From Salinivirga cyanobacteriivorans (GTDB lineage Bacteria > Bacteroidota > Bacteroidia > Bacteroidales > Salinivirgaceae): a stretch of 64,000 nt of DNA. Positions 1 through 8,006 of this stretch are shown here, one piece after another. Both the position numbers and the translations under genes were made by a program. The stretch covers positions 2,243,501 through 2,307,500 of the forward strand of contig NZ_CP013118.1 in the NCBI RefSeq assembly GCF_001443605.1. Reading direction: 5' to 3'. Below the pieces are notes generated by a model that saw only the letters and a program-made list of their open reading frames with translations, was not told the origin of the DNA and searched no databases. Position 1 is the first letter of the stretch. Every line of letters starts with the position of its first letter.

Positions 1-561
1 GAATTTGGCGGTACACTTTTCACCATTGCCAAAGATGTGAAAATCCAAATCGAATTCAACCCCGCAGTGGTTGAATCTTATCGACTTATTGGTTATGAAA
101 ACCGTTTGCTCAACGATGAAGACTTTGAAGATGACAAAAAAGATGCCGGAGAGCTCGGCGCCGGACATACCGTAACAGCCCTGTATGAAATTGTGCCAGC
201 CGGGAACGCATCATCACAAATCAATACCCTTAAATACCAAACCGCCCAGATTAATGCTTTGGCTAAAGAAGGAAGTGAAGTAGCTACTGTAAAATTTCGC
301 TATAAAAAACCAGATGGAGCTAAAAGCATTTTAATGGAAGAGGTTATTGCCTACCATAAAAAACGGTTTGACAGAAGCTCGGATAATTTTAGATTTTCAG
401 CTGCAGTGGCTGGTTTTGGCATGCTGTTGCGAGACTCCAAATACAAAGGAGAATTAACCACAACTGATGTAATTCAAATAGCCCAGTCAGCAAAAGGTCA
501 GGATAAAGAGGGCTACCGCAGTGAGTTGATTCGCCTTATGAAACTATCAGAACTTTTGTAG
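1..561 (+). CDS. YfbK-like VWA-domain protein, C-terminal part (5' end outside window)
   Basis: The frame is open from base 1, so this is the C-terminal ~186 residues of a longer protein whose start lies before the window. The visible part begins with EFGGTLFTIAKDVKIQIEFN and continues with a stretch resembling the DUF3520 tail that follows the von Willebrand A domain in YfbK-type proteins (YRLIGYENRLL, then a GAGHTVTALYEIVP motif). In that family the VWA domain carries a metal-ion-dependent adhesion site, but it is not visible here. The function of YfbK-like proteins is poorly defined; the YfbK assignment comes from the tail only. A strong intrinsic terminator follows the stop codon, so this is the last gene of its transcript. 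Confidence 0.75.
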   Translation, partial: EFGGTLFTIAKDVKIQIEFNPAVVESYRLIGYENRLLNDEDFEDDKKDAGELGAGHTVTALYEIVPAGNASSQINTLKYQTAQINALAKEGSEVATVKFRYKKPDGAKSILMEEVIAYHKKRFDRSSDNFRFSAAVAGFGMLLRDSKYKGELTTTDVIQIAQSAKGQDKEGYRSELIRLMKLSELL

Positions 562-593
562 TATTTTATGACAAAGAGTAGCAATATCACAAT

Positions 594-628
594 GGGAGTC
601 CGGCTCAAAGTCGGGCTTCCTTTTTTTT
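594..628 (+). terminator. Intrinsic terminator after the VWA gene
   Basis: A 12 bp stem (594-605 with 609-620, three G-U pairs, CAA loop) is followed directly by eight T residues. It lies 33 bases after the stop codon of the VWA gene. Confidence 0.85.
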
Positions 629-751
629 GCTGTTTATTCCCGGCTAATCTGTCAAAATCCGTTAAATATAAAAATACTTCGATTACGCTATGTTGCTTTC
701 TTTTTATACCTGGTATTTGGCCAACATGGTAAAACAAAAACCACCTCCATA

Positions 752-783
752 TTTGGCAGTTGTAAAAGTGTTGATTACATTTA
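752..783 (+). promoter_or_regulatory. Candidate promoter for gatE-gatD
   Basis: TTTG at 752-755 is followed after 20 bases by TACATTTA at 776-783, one mismatch from the Bacteroidota -33/-7 consensus TTTG...TAnnTTTG. The predicted start of transcription near 790 would leave a leader of about 70 bases before the gatE start codon. Confidence 0.4.
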
Positions 784-862
784 AGGGCATTTAGAATGAA
801 GGTAGCGCTTTTACTGCAATCAATTAGCCATAAATGCTACCTATCCTATAAACCTCTAAACA

Positions 863-2836
863 ATGAAAGATACTTTCGATCCCAAAGCCAATTATAAAGC
901 TACCCGGAAAAAAATTGGCTATCAACCCCGTAAAAAATCCGACCAAAAAACTTATGACCGAATTGGTTTCATGTCGGGTTTGGAAGTGCATCAGCAACTT
1001 AAAACCAAATACAAACTTTTTTGTCGTTGTCCGGCCGGCATTTACCACGATGACGATAATTACGATGCCGAATTAATTCGTCACATGCGCCCAACTTTAA
1101 GTGAGTTAGGAGAATATGACGGCACGGCACTAATGGAGTTCAAAACACGGAAAAATATATTTTATCGCATCAACAATGAAAATGCCTGCACGTATGAAGT
1201 CGATGATACGCCACCATTTTTGATGGATAAAGAAGCCCTGGAAATTGCCCTGGAAATTTCTTTACTATCGAAACTCAATGTAGTTGGCGAAGTCCATATT
1301 ACACGCAAACAATATCTTGATGGGAGCATCCCAACGGGTTTTCAGCGTACAGCAATTTTAGGTGTGGAAGGCGCCATCGAATTAAAAAACAAAACCGTAA
1401 GGCTCATTCAATTGAGTATAGAAGAGGATTCGTGTCGCGAGATATCAGATGTTGGTCACAACCGTATATACAAAACAGACCGCCTTGGAATGCCATTGAT
1501 CGAAACGGTAACATACCCCGACATGGTAAACCCCAACGAAGTGAAAGAAGCCTGTGATTATATTCGTTTTTTAAACCGCAGCACCGGAAAAGTACTTACT
1601 GGTCCGGGCGCAGGCCGACAAGACGTAAACGTAAGCTGCAAAGGAGGAACACGGGTAGAGATTAAAGGAGTATCGCATACCAAATGGATCCCCGAGCTTA
1701 CCCACAATGAAGCTTTCCGCCAATGGGCACTTTTGGCCATTCGCGACGAACTTAAATCCCGTAAAATTGATCAGGAGAAGTGGGCAATAAGCCATAAAAT
1801 ACTGAATATTGACAAACTCAGCATCTCAGAAAAATTCAAAAAAGATCATCTTCAGCAAAATGAAAAACTGGTACTGGTAAAATTACCTGATTTTCAGAGC
1901 ATACTCTCTCACTTCACGCAGCCCGGAAAAATGTTTGCCGATGAACTTTCGGGCAGGCTTAAAGTAGTGGCATGTCTGGAGCATCCCAATATGTTTCATA
2001 CAGAGGAATTGCAACCTACATTCGATGAAAAATTCTGGGATGAGATGAGAAAAACACTCAAAGCAGACGAAAAAGATGCCATGCTAATTTTCCGTGGGCC
2101 CGAAGATGACATTAAAACCGCCCTGGAAACCATTCAGGAACGTTGCCAAATGGCTTTTGAAGGAGTTCCAAAGGAAACGCGCAAGTCTTTTGAAGATGGC
2201 ACAACCATTTTTGAGCGGGTACTCCCCGGTGCCGACCGCATGTATCCCGATACTGATTCGGCGCCTATTCCATTGCCCGATGATTATATTGAAAAACTTC
2301 GAAAGCGCTTACCAAAAGATATCATAGACCGATACAAACAATTAAAAAAATGGGAAATACCAGAGGATACATACACCTATATCCTGAGTAAAAACCTCTT
2401 TCCACACATTGAAAGAGTTATAAAAGAACTTCATTTCGATCCCAAATTTACAGGGACATTCTTTGGTCAGTACTTAAAATATGTAGAGGGACATTACAAG
2501 CAGGGGCGAAACTTCGATTACCACATAGTTTACGGTATGTTCAAATTTATACGCGAACGCAAACTGGAGAAAAACATATTGTATCCCATGCTGCCAATGA
2601 TTTATGAACAACCACAAATGGAATTTGAATCCGTGCTAACAGATATCCGCTATAAACCACATGGCAAGGAAGAGATTATCGCACCGGTAGACTTTTTACG
2701 TGAAAAATTCCGTGAAATAGGTCGAAAGACGAATCATGATGCTGAAAACAACTGGATCATGGGCGAGTTGCGCCACCGTGCAATGGGAAACCTCGATTAT
2801 GCCACCCTAAAAAAAGAACTCAACAGTAAAAAATAA
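863..2836 (+). CDS. gatE: Archaeal-type Glu-tRNA(Gln) amidotransferase subunit E
   Basis: This is the tRNA-binding and kinase/amidating subunit of an indirect Gln-tRNA(Gln) synthesis enzyme. In the known GatDE system it phosphorylates the Glu of Glu-tRNA(Gln) and transfers ammonia delivered by GatD. The 657-residue protein has the GatB/GatE cradle (GLEVHQQL near residue 36; GPGAGRQDVNVS near 247), and at about residues 330-470 it carries the insertion with a GAD-type fold that separates GatE from the ~480-residue GatB, followed by the GatE hallmark PDTDSAPIPL near 462 and a helical/YqeY-like tail. It lies 5 bases upstream of gatD, as expected for a two-subunit enzyme. GatDE is known as the archaeal enzyme; most bacteria use GatCAB or GlnRS, so horizontal transfer is an inference worth testing. 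Identity as GatE rather than GatB is well supported by length and partner. Confidence 0.9.
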   Translation: MKDTFDPKANYKATRKKIGYQPRKKSDQKTYDRIGFMSGLEVHQQLKTKYKLFCRCPAGIYHDDDNYDAELIRHMRPTLSELGEYDGTALMEFKTRKNIFYRINNENACTYEVDDTPPFLMDKEALEIALEISLLSKLNVVGEVHITRKQYLDGSIPTGFQRTAILGVEGAIELKNKTVRLIQLSIEEDSCREISDVGHNRIYKTDRLGMPLIETVTYPDMVNPNEVKEACDYIRFLNRSTGKVLTGPGAGRQDVNVSCKGGTRVEIKGVSHTKWIPELTHNEAFRQWALLAIRDELKSRKIDQEKWAISHKILNIDKLSISEKFKKDHLQQNEKLVLVKLPDFQSILSHFTQPGKMFADELSGRLKVVACLEHPNMFHTEELQPTFDEKFWDEMRKTLKADEKDAMLIFRGPEDDIKTALETIQERCQMAFEGVPKETRKSFEDGTTIFERVLPGADRMYPDTDSAPIPLPDDYIEKLRKRLPKDIIDRYKQLKKWEIPEDTYTYILSKNLFPHIERVIKELHFDPKFTGTFFGQYLKYVEGHYKQGRNFDYHIVYGMFKFIRERKLEKNILYPMLPMIYEQPQMEFESVLTDIRYKPHGKEEIIAPVDFLREKFREIGRKTNHDAENNWIMGELRHRAMGNLDYATLKKELNSKK

Positions 2837-2841
2837 TTGAC

Positions 2842-4227
2842 ATGGATAATGATATATTTCAGGGCTATACAGGAAAAGCATTAGCCATATTACAAAAATA
2901 TAATGTACGTGTTTGGGGAAAAGCCAAAATGGAAACAACGCGTGGGAATTTTGAAGGAACCGTGCTTCCACGGGCCGAACATCAGGACGATGAACACATT
3001 GTAATGAAAATTGCCACCGGCTACAACATCGGTATCGATATCAAAACCATCAATACCATGAAAGAGGTTGGCTACAGTAAAGCCAATTACGCTATTCCGG
3101 AGCAGGAGTTCCCCTATTCTGACGGACTGCCTAACGTGAAGTTATTTGGTACTGGCGGCACCATTGCCTCACGCCTTGATTACAGAACAGGTGCCGTGAT
3201 TCCCGCATTTTCGCCGGGCGAATTGTATGGGGCTGTACCCGAACTGGCCGATATTTGCAACCTGGAAACCGAAAAAGTTTTTGCTGTTTTTAGCGAAAAC
3301 ATGGGACCGGCACAGTACATTGCTCTGGCCAAAGCCATAGGCAAAGAAATAGAAAAGGGTATTGATGGTATTGTGATAGGTCACGGAACCGACACGCTTC
3401 ATCACACTGCGGCAGCCTTGACTTTTATGGTGCAAAACCCTCCCGTACCTATTGTGCTGGTGGGTTCGCAGCGTTCTTCGGATCGCCCAAGCTCCGATGC
3501 TGCACTAAACCTTATGCATGCTATGCATGCAGCCGGGCACGGCGACATTGCGGAGGTGATGGTTTCCATGTTCGGTCCCACTTCAGACGACTACGGCTTG
3601 TTGCATAAGGGCACCCGAGTACGAAAAATGCACTCTTCATACCGCTCCACATTCCGAACCATTGGACACACACCCCTGGCCATGGTCAGAAGAACCGGAA
3701 TAGAACATATCCACAAAGATTACAAACCCCGCCGGAAGGACCGTAGCGTGAAAATTCTACCTTACTTCAGCGATAAAGTTACCATGCTGTATTACTACCC
3801 CGGCATGAAACCCGATACAATTGACGCACTGGTTGATGCCGGCTACAAAGGGATAGTAATTGTGGGCACAGGACTTGGTCACGTGAACAAAGAATTGTAT
3901 CCGGCCATAGAGCGTGCCCACGAAAAAGGCGTGCACATGTACATGACATTACAGACCATTTGGGGCTACGTGCACATGTTTGTGTATGATACCGGCCGCG
4001 ACATGATGGCGCGGGGCATTGTTCCCGCCAGCAATATGCTTCCGGAGGTGGCGTTCATCAAGCTGGGTTGGGCCCTTGGACAAACCGATGACCCTGAAAA
4101 AGTCAAAGAAATGATGCTTACACCAATCAACGATGAAATTACCGAGCGCGAGCCTTACAACGGATATTTGGTGTATCAGGGTGGCGTGCCCGAAGTGGAA
4201 GAATTTGTACAGAAGGTGAGAAAATAA
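2842..4227 (+). CDS. gatD: Glu-tRNA(Gln) amidotransferase subunit D (asparaginase-like glutaminase)
   Basis: The predicted role is to hydrolyse glutamine and feed ammonia to GatE. The 461-residue protein has an N-terminal GatD-type beta-barrel (about residues 1-80), which ordinary L-asparaginases lack, followed by the asparaginase I fold. Catalytic motifs are all present: GTGGTIAS near residue 105 (first Thr), GHGTDTLHH near 180 (second Thr-Asp), and a Lys in LLHKGTRV near 254. The motif VGSQRSSDRPSSDAALNL is typical of this family. Start ATG is 5 bases after the gatE stop, indicating co-transcription and matched stoichiometry. The N-terminal domain and the gatE neighbour make a stand-alone asparaginase unlikely. 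Confidence 0.9.
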   Translation: MDNDIFQGYTGKALAILQKYNVRVWGKAKMETTRGNFEGTVLPRAEHQDDEHIVMKIATGYNIGIDIKTINTMKEVGYSKANYAIPEQEFPYSDGLPNVKLFGTGGTIASRLDYRTGAVIPAFSPGELYGAVPELADICNLETEKVFAVFSENMGPAQYIALAKAIGKEIEKGIDGIVIGHGTDTLHHTAAALTFMVQNPPVPIVLVGSQRSSDRPSSDAALNLMHAMHAAGHGDIAEVMVSMFGPTSDDYGLLHKGTRVRKMHSSYRSTFRTIGHTPLAMVRRTGIEHIHKDYKPRRKDRSVKILPYFSDKVTMLYYYPGMKPDTIDALVDAGYKGIVIVGTGLGHVNKELYPAIERAHEKGVHMYMTLQTIWGYVHMFVYDTGRDMMARGIVPASNMLPEVAFIKLGWALGQTDDPEKVKEMMLTPINDEITEREPYNGYLVYQGGVPEVEEFVQKVRK

Positions 4228-4264
4228 ACGTGACTTAACAAACCTGAAACCAAAATCGGATAGT

Positions 4265-5197
4265 TTATATCCCCGCCCCATTTTCAAACATGGTAGCGGT
4301 GGCTTTACGTTGAAGCACCCTTGAATTGGGGGCCAAATCGCGGGTTACCCATACATTGCCTCCAATTACAGAACCTTTTCCAATGGTAATGCGGCCGAGC
4401 ACCGATGCATTGGAATATATCACCACATCATCCTCCACAATGGGGTGTCGTGGAATACCTTTTACAAGTGTGCCGTCTTCTTCCTGGGGGAAGCTTTTTG
4501 CTCCCAACGTAACGCCCTGGTACAATTTTACATTTTTACCAATAATGCTGGTTTCTCCAATTACTACACCAGTTCCATGGTCAATGGCAAAACCTTCACC
4601 GATTTGCGCCCCGGGATGAATATCGATTCCGGTTTCAGAATGGGCCATCTCAGCAATGATACGCGGAATTACCGGAACCTCCAATAAGCGGAGTTCATGT
4701 GCTATTCGATGATTGGTCATGGCTCGAATGGCTGGGTAGCTAAAAATAATTTCTCCGGCGTTTTTGGCTGCTGGGTCGCCTTTGTAAAGTGCCTGAACAT
4801 CGGTAGCCAGTAATCGCCTTATTTCGGGCAACCGCGAAATAAACGCTGCGGCCATTTGAGGCGCCTTATTTTCGCATTCTTCACAACTCTGACTTTTACC
4901 CTGGGTGCAACTAAAACACATTCCTTTGCGTATTTGATCAGCGAGCAAACGGTAAGCAGCATCTGTATTTACGCCTATGTGATACTCATAAGTTTCGGGT
5001 CTTAGGGAAGCATTGCCGAAGTAACCCGGAAAAATCACCTCGCGGAGTTTATCAACCAAATCGCCCAAAACTTTAACCGATGGCATGGTACGCCCGTGCT
5101 TTGGCATATAAACCAACTCGTAAGATGATTCTGATGATAGTGCTTCTATGGTTTCCTGCACCAATTTTCTATTTTGATTTCTATAAAATTCAGGCAT
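4265..5197 (-). CDS. cysE: Serine O-acetyltransferase (EpsC-like), with extra Cys cluster
   Basis: It acetylates L-serine with acetyl-CoA, giving O-acetylserine for cysteine synthesis by the CysK encoded upstream. The C-terminal half is a left-handed beta-helix of hexapeptide repeats (residues about 190-300) with the active-site region GIDIHPGAQIGEGFAIDHGT. The N-terminal helical half is about 190 residues long and contains CxxC-x7-CxxC (Cys94, 97, 105, 108), which could bind zinc or an Fe-S cluster and is not part of the classical CysE fold. I chose ATG 5197 (310 residues) over a TTG at 5206; the ATG overlaps the stop of the preceding gene by 8 bases, suggesting translational coupling. It is the last gene of a cysK-unknown-cysE operon. 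Confidence 0.88.
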   Translation of the reverse strand: MPEFYRNQNRKLVQETIEALSSESSYELVYMPKHGRTMPSVKVLGDLVDKLREVIFPGYFGNASLRPETYEYHIGVNTDAAYRLLADQIRKGMCFSCTQGKSQSCEECENKAPQMAAAFISRLPEIRRLLATDVQALYKGDPAAKNAGEIIFSYPAIRAMTNHRIAHELRLLEVPVIPRIIAEMAHSETGIDIHPGAQIGEGFAIDHGTGVVIGETSIIGKNVKLYQGVTLGAKSFPQEEDGTLVKGIPRHPIVEDDVVIYSNASVLGRITIGKGSVIGGNVWVTRDLAPNSRVLQRKATATMFENGAGI

Positions 5198-5612
5198 ATT
5201 GTTCAATTAATTTTTCAAGCGTATGTTTTTTCTGGATACGTTCAAGTGAAATGGCTTCGGACTTCTGATCGGCCAAATTCAACAATTCAAGTGCTACCTT
5301 AAAATACTCAGTCACATAATTCGCATCCTTTGCTACTGCTTTTGTACCCATTTCTTTCAAAATTTCAGCCAGTGTTTCAAGGTTAGCGGCATTAAAAAGG
5401 TCTTTTTTCAGAAAATTTTTTCGTTCATCAGCTGAAATCGTTAAAAGCCTATCTAAATCAAGGTCAACCTGGGTTCTTAGCTGTTGATTTATGTGTGTGA
5501 AAACGTTTTGTGGTTCAATTTTAGTTCTCAGGCCCATCAAATCGCTCAAAATTTTTGCCAGGGCTTTACCCATCTGATCAATTTGATCTTTCAAATAATC
5601 TCTTTGTTCCAT
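5190..5612 (-). CDS. Unknown small helical protein between cysK and cysE
   Basis: A 140-residue protein predicted to be almost entirely alpha-helical and charged, without signal peptide, membrane segment or recognisable motif; one can see heptad-like leucine spacing (DLDLDRLLTI; LETLAEILKEM; ALELLNLADQ), suggesting a helical bundle, possibly TPR-like. It does not resemble a family I can name with confidence. It overlaps the cysE start by 8 bases and follows cysK by 92 bases on the same strand, so it is probably co-expressed with cysteine synthesis and may act on, or with, the CysE-CysK complex; that role is inference from position only. Confidence 0.7.
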   Translation of the reverse strand: MEQRDYLKDQIDQMGKALAKILSDLMGLRTKIEPQNVFTHINQQLRTQVDLDLDRLLTISADERKNFLKKDLFNAANLETLAEILKEMGTKAVAKDANYVTEYFKVALELLNLADQKSEAISLERIQKKHTLEKLIEQYA

Positions 5613-5704
5613 TTTATAAGCTTTTAATTAGTCTTCGCAAGAAAACTCCGAAAAACAAGGGTTTTCATGCAGTCACTGTTTATAACCACAAGCGAATAAA
5701 ACAA

Positions 5705-6628
5705 TTAATCAGCAGCATATAAAGGTGAACTCAAATATCGCTCCCCGGTATCACATACGATAAAAACAACATTTTTATCCCGGTTTTCAGGCCTACGGGC
5801 TAATTCAACGGCAGCATGGTAAATAGCTCCCGAAGATATTCCGGCAAAAATCCCATAATCCTTCACCATTTTCCTGGCTCCGTCAAATGCTTCGTCGTCT
5901 GTAACTTTAAAAACCTCATCAATCACTTCACGGTTCAAGACCTCGGGCACAAACCCGGCCCCAATACCCTGAATTCCGTGTTTTCCGGGCTCACCGCCCG
6001 ATAAAACTGGAGACCCTTCTGGTTCCACAGCGATAATTTGCACATCCTGTTTTTGCTTTTTCAGGAATTCTCCCACACCTGTCACTGTTCCGCCGGTACC
6101 TACTCCAGCCACAAAAACATCAACCTTTTGGTCTGTATCCTCCCAGATTTCGGGACCGGTGGTTTCGCGGTGCATTTGAGCATTCGCTTCGTTTTTAAAC
6201 TGATACGGGATATAACTTTTTTTATGCTCTTTTTGTAATTCCATTGCTTTGTCAATTGAGCCAGGCATACCCTCATCAGCCGGGGTAAGCACCACCTCTG
6301 CTCCATACGCTTTGATTAAGTTGCGGCGCTCCACGGTTACACTCTCGGGCATGGTTACAATAAGCCGGTACTTGCGTGCGGCGCAAACCATGGCCAGACC
6401 AATACCGGTATTGCCACTCGTGGGTTCAATAATCACCGTATCGTGGTCAATTAGATTGTTTTGCTCTCCATGCCGAACCATGGCCCAGGCTAATCGATCT
6501 TTTACCGATCCCCCGGGATTCATAGATTCCATTTTGGCCAGCATCAAACCTTCATGGTTCTTTGGTGAGTCAACCTGTAATAAGGGTGTTTTACCAATTA
6601 ACCCAGTAATATCTTTTGAAATATGCAT
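5705..6628 (-). CDS. cysK: Cysteine synthase A (O-acetylserine sulfhydrylase)
   Basis: A PLP enzyme that makes cysteine from O-acetylserine and sulfide. The 307-residue length is standard. Visible motifs are the PLP lysine in PGGSVKDR near residue 43, the substrate loop PTSGNTGIGLA near 70, the phosphate-binding glycine loop GVGTGGTVTG near 177, the helper segment HGIQGIGAGFVP near 219 and the C-terminal SSGAIYHAA. These favour CysK over CysM, although the two are hard to separate without alignment. Start ATG 6628 has no competitor upstream. It is the first gene of the cysK-unknown-cysE operon, and a TATTTTTG box (TAnnTTTG form) lies upstream at 6712-6719 on the minus strand. Confidence 0.9.
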   Translation of the reverse strand: MHISKDITGLIGKTPLLQVDSPKNHEGLMLAKMESMNPGGSVKDRLAWAMVRHGEQNNLIDHDTVIIEPTSGNTGIGLAMVCAARKYRLIVTMPESVTVERRNLIKAYGAEVVLTPADEGMPGSIDKAMELQKEHKKSYIPYQFKNEANAQMHRETTGPEIWEDTDQKVDVFVAGVGTGGTVTGVGEFLKKQKQDVQIIAVEPEGSPVLSGGEPGKHGIQGIGAGFVPEVLNREVIDEVFKVTDDEAFDGARKMVKDYGIFAGISSGAIYHAAVELARRPENRDKNVVFIVCDTGERYLSSPLYAAD

Positions 6629-6863
6629 AAGCTATACTTTATAAGGGAAACAGGAAAATAGTAAAATTGTTAAGCATGTTCTATATGTTAAACAGCTATA
6701 ATTTCTGTTAGCAAAAATACACACCATATGAATTCAAGATTAATTTGGACTAACTTCAAATTAGGCCATAATCCAAACATAAAGTATAATAGACCGTCCC
6801 ACTTAATATAAAGTCTATAAATTTACTTTTACTTAAATTATTAACCATAAAAATAGAAGACAA

Positions 6864-7376
6864 ATGGGAAAGCATGGAAAAGAAATACTAAATCTTGATG
6901 TAAATGATCTGATCAACAAACTCAATGAAGCACTAGCTGAGGAGTGGCTGGCTTATTACCAGTACTGGATTGGCAGCCGGGTAATTGAAGGGCCAATGCG
7001 TACGGATATTGAACCTGAATTGCAGGTGCACGCCGATCAGGAATTAAACCACGCCGACATGCTGGCCAATCGTATTGATCAATTGGGAGGCACCCCGGTG
7101 TTAAGTCCTGAGGAATGGATGAAAATTAGCAAGTGTAAATATTTTGCACCAGAGGATCCATACGTAGAAAAAATCCTTGAACAAAACCTGGATGCAGAAC
7201 GCTGCGCCATTAAGCGTTACCAGGAGCTGGCCAACATGACTTATGGCAAAGACCACACAACCTACAACATCGTTACTCAAATCCTGGACGAGGAAGTTGA
7301 ACACGAGCAGGAAATCGAAGACTGGATGGGTGACATTGACATCATGAAAGAGAACTGGAAAAAACTGAGGATGTAA
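6864..7376 (+). CDS. Dps-like ferritin (DPSL / thioferritin type)
   Basis: A 170-residue four-helix-bundle diiron protein. Predicted ligands are Glu26/27 (ALAEEWLAYY), Glu60 and His63 (ADQELNHAD), Glu112 (LDAERCAI) and Glu143/144 with His147 (LDEEVEHEQE), the arrangement of ferritins with the iron site inside each subunit. Two cysteines, Cys91 and Cys114, are spaced about as in the DPSL proteins of Sulfolobus and Bacteroides fragilis, where they form a disulfide near the diiron site. The expected activity is iron oxidation by hydrogen peroxide and storage, protecting anaerobes from oxidative stress. It is a single gene with its own terminator. Family assignment from motifs is good; the thioferritin label rests on the cysteines. 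Confidence 0.85.
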   Translation: MGKHGKEILNLDVNDLINKLNEALAEEWLAYYQYWIGSRVIEGPMRTDIEPELQVHADQELNHADMLANRIDQLGGTPVLSPEEWMKISKCKYFAPEDPYVEKILEQNLDAERCAIKRYQELANMTYGKDHTTYNIVTQILDEEVEHEQEIEDWMGDIDIMKENWKKLRM

Positions 7377-7388
7377 TAAAACAAGACT

Positions 7389-7430
7389 GAAACTGCCTTG
7401 TAAATTCTGCAGGGCAGTTTCTTTTGTTTT
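7389..7430 (+). terminator. Intrinsic terminator after the Dps-like gene
   Basis: GAAACTGCC (7389-7397) pairs with GGCAGTTTC (7413-7421), followed by a T-rich tract. It starts 12 bases after the stop codon and ends just before the next start. Confidence 0.8.
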
Positions 7431-7437
7431 AAACCCT

Positions 7438-7983
7438 ATGACCAACAAAAAAACTAAAGTTTACACAACTTCCATTGCCAGGGCTAACTTATTTGCCCTT
7501 ATCATCACAATTCCTGTAGCGGCATTATTTGTGGCGCCTTACCTCCTTTTTTGGCCGGCCACTGTATTAATAAATAGTCTGGACAATATTCTGATAAAAT
7601 TTATTCCTGTCCTCATACTTGGCACCATAATACATGAATTGATACATGGTATTACATGGGCCGTTTATGCTTCCAAAGGTTGGCGTTCAATCAAATTCGG
7701 TATAAAATGGACACTGCTCACACCTTATTGTCATTGTAAGGAGCCCCTTAAAAAATCACATTTCCTGCTGGGTACGATTATGCCTTTAATTTTAATGGGC
7801 ATCATTCCCGGCTTAACAGGAATAGCCACGGGCTATCCCTATTTGTTACTTTTCGGAATTTTTTTCACGTGGGCGGCAGCCGGCGATATTTTGGGCGCCT
7901 GGATGTTACGCAAGGTTAAGCGGCACGAATGGGTGGCGGACCACCCAGACACACTGGGCTTCTTAGTGTTAGATGAAAAATAA
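7438..7983 (+). CDS. DUF3267-type membrane zincin
   Basis: A 181-residue integral membrane protein with four or more hydrophobic segments (residues about 18-38, 48-65, 105-130, 134-155). HELIH at residue 65 within a membrane helix matches the HExxH zinc-protease signature, and the overall layout fits the DUF3267 family of putative zincin peptidases. Substrate is unknown. CHC in the loop near residue 97 is an extra possible metal ligand. It follows the ferritin-like gene but is separated by a terminator. Enzymatic activity has not been shown for most of the family. Confidence 0.75.
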   Translation: MTNKKTKVYTTSIARANLFALIITIPVAALFVAPYLLFWPATVLINSLDNILIKFIPVLILGTIIHELIHGITWAVYASKGWRSIKFGIKWTLLTPYCHCKEPLKKSHFLLGTIMPLILMGIIPGLTGIATGYPYLLLFGIFFTWAAAGDILGAWMLRKVKRHEWVADHPDTLGFLVLDEK

Positions 7984-8006
7984 TTATGCTCGCCGTTTGT
8001 AAAAAT

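Noticed and set aside
2842-4227. A stand-alone L-asparaginase
   Set aside because: The extra N-terminal domain and the directly upstream gatE support GatD.
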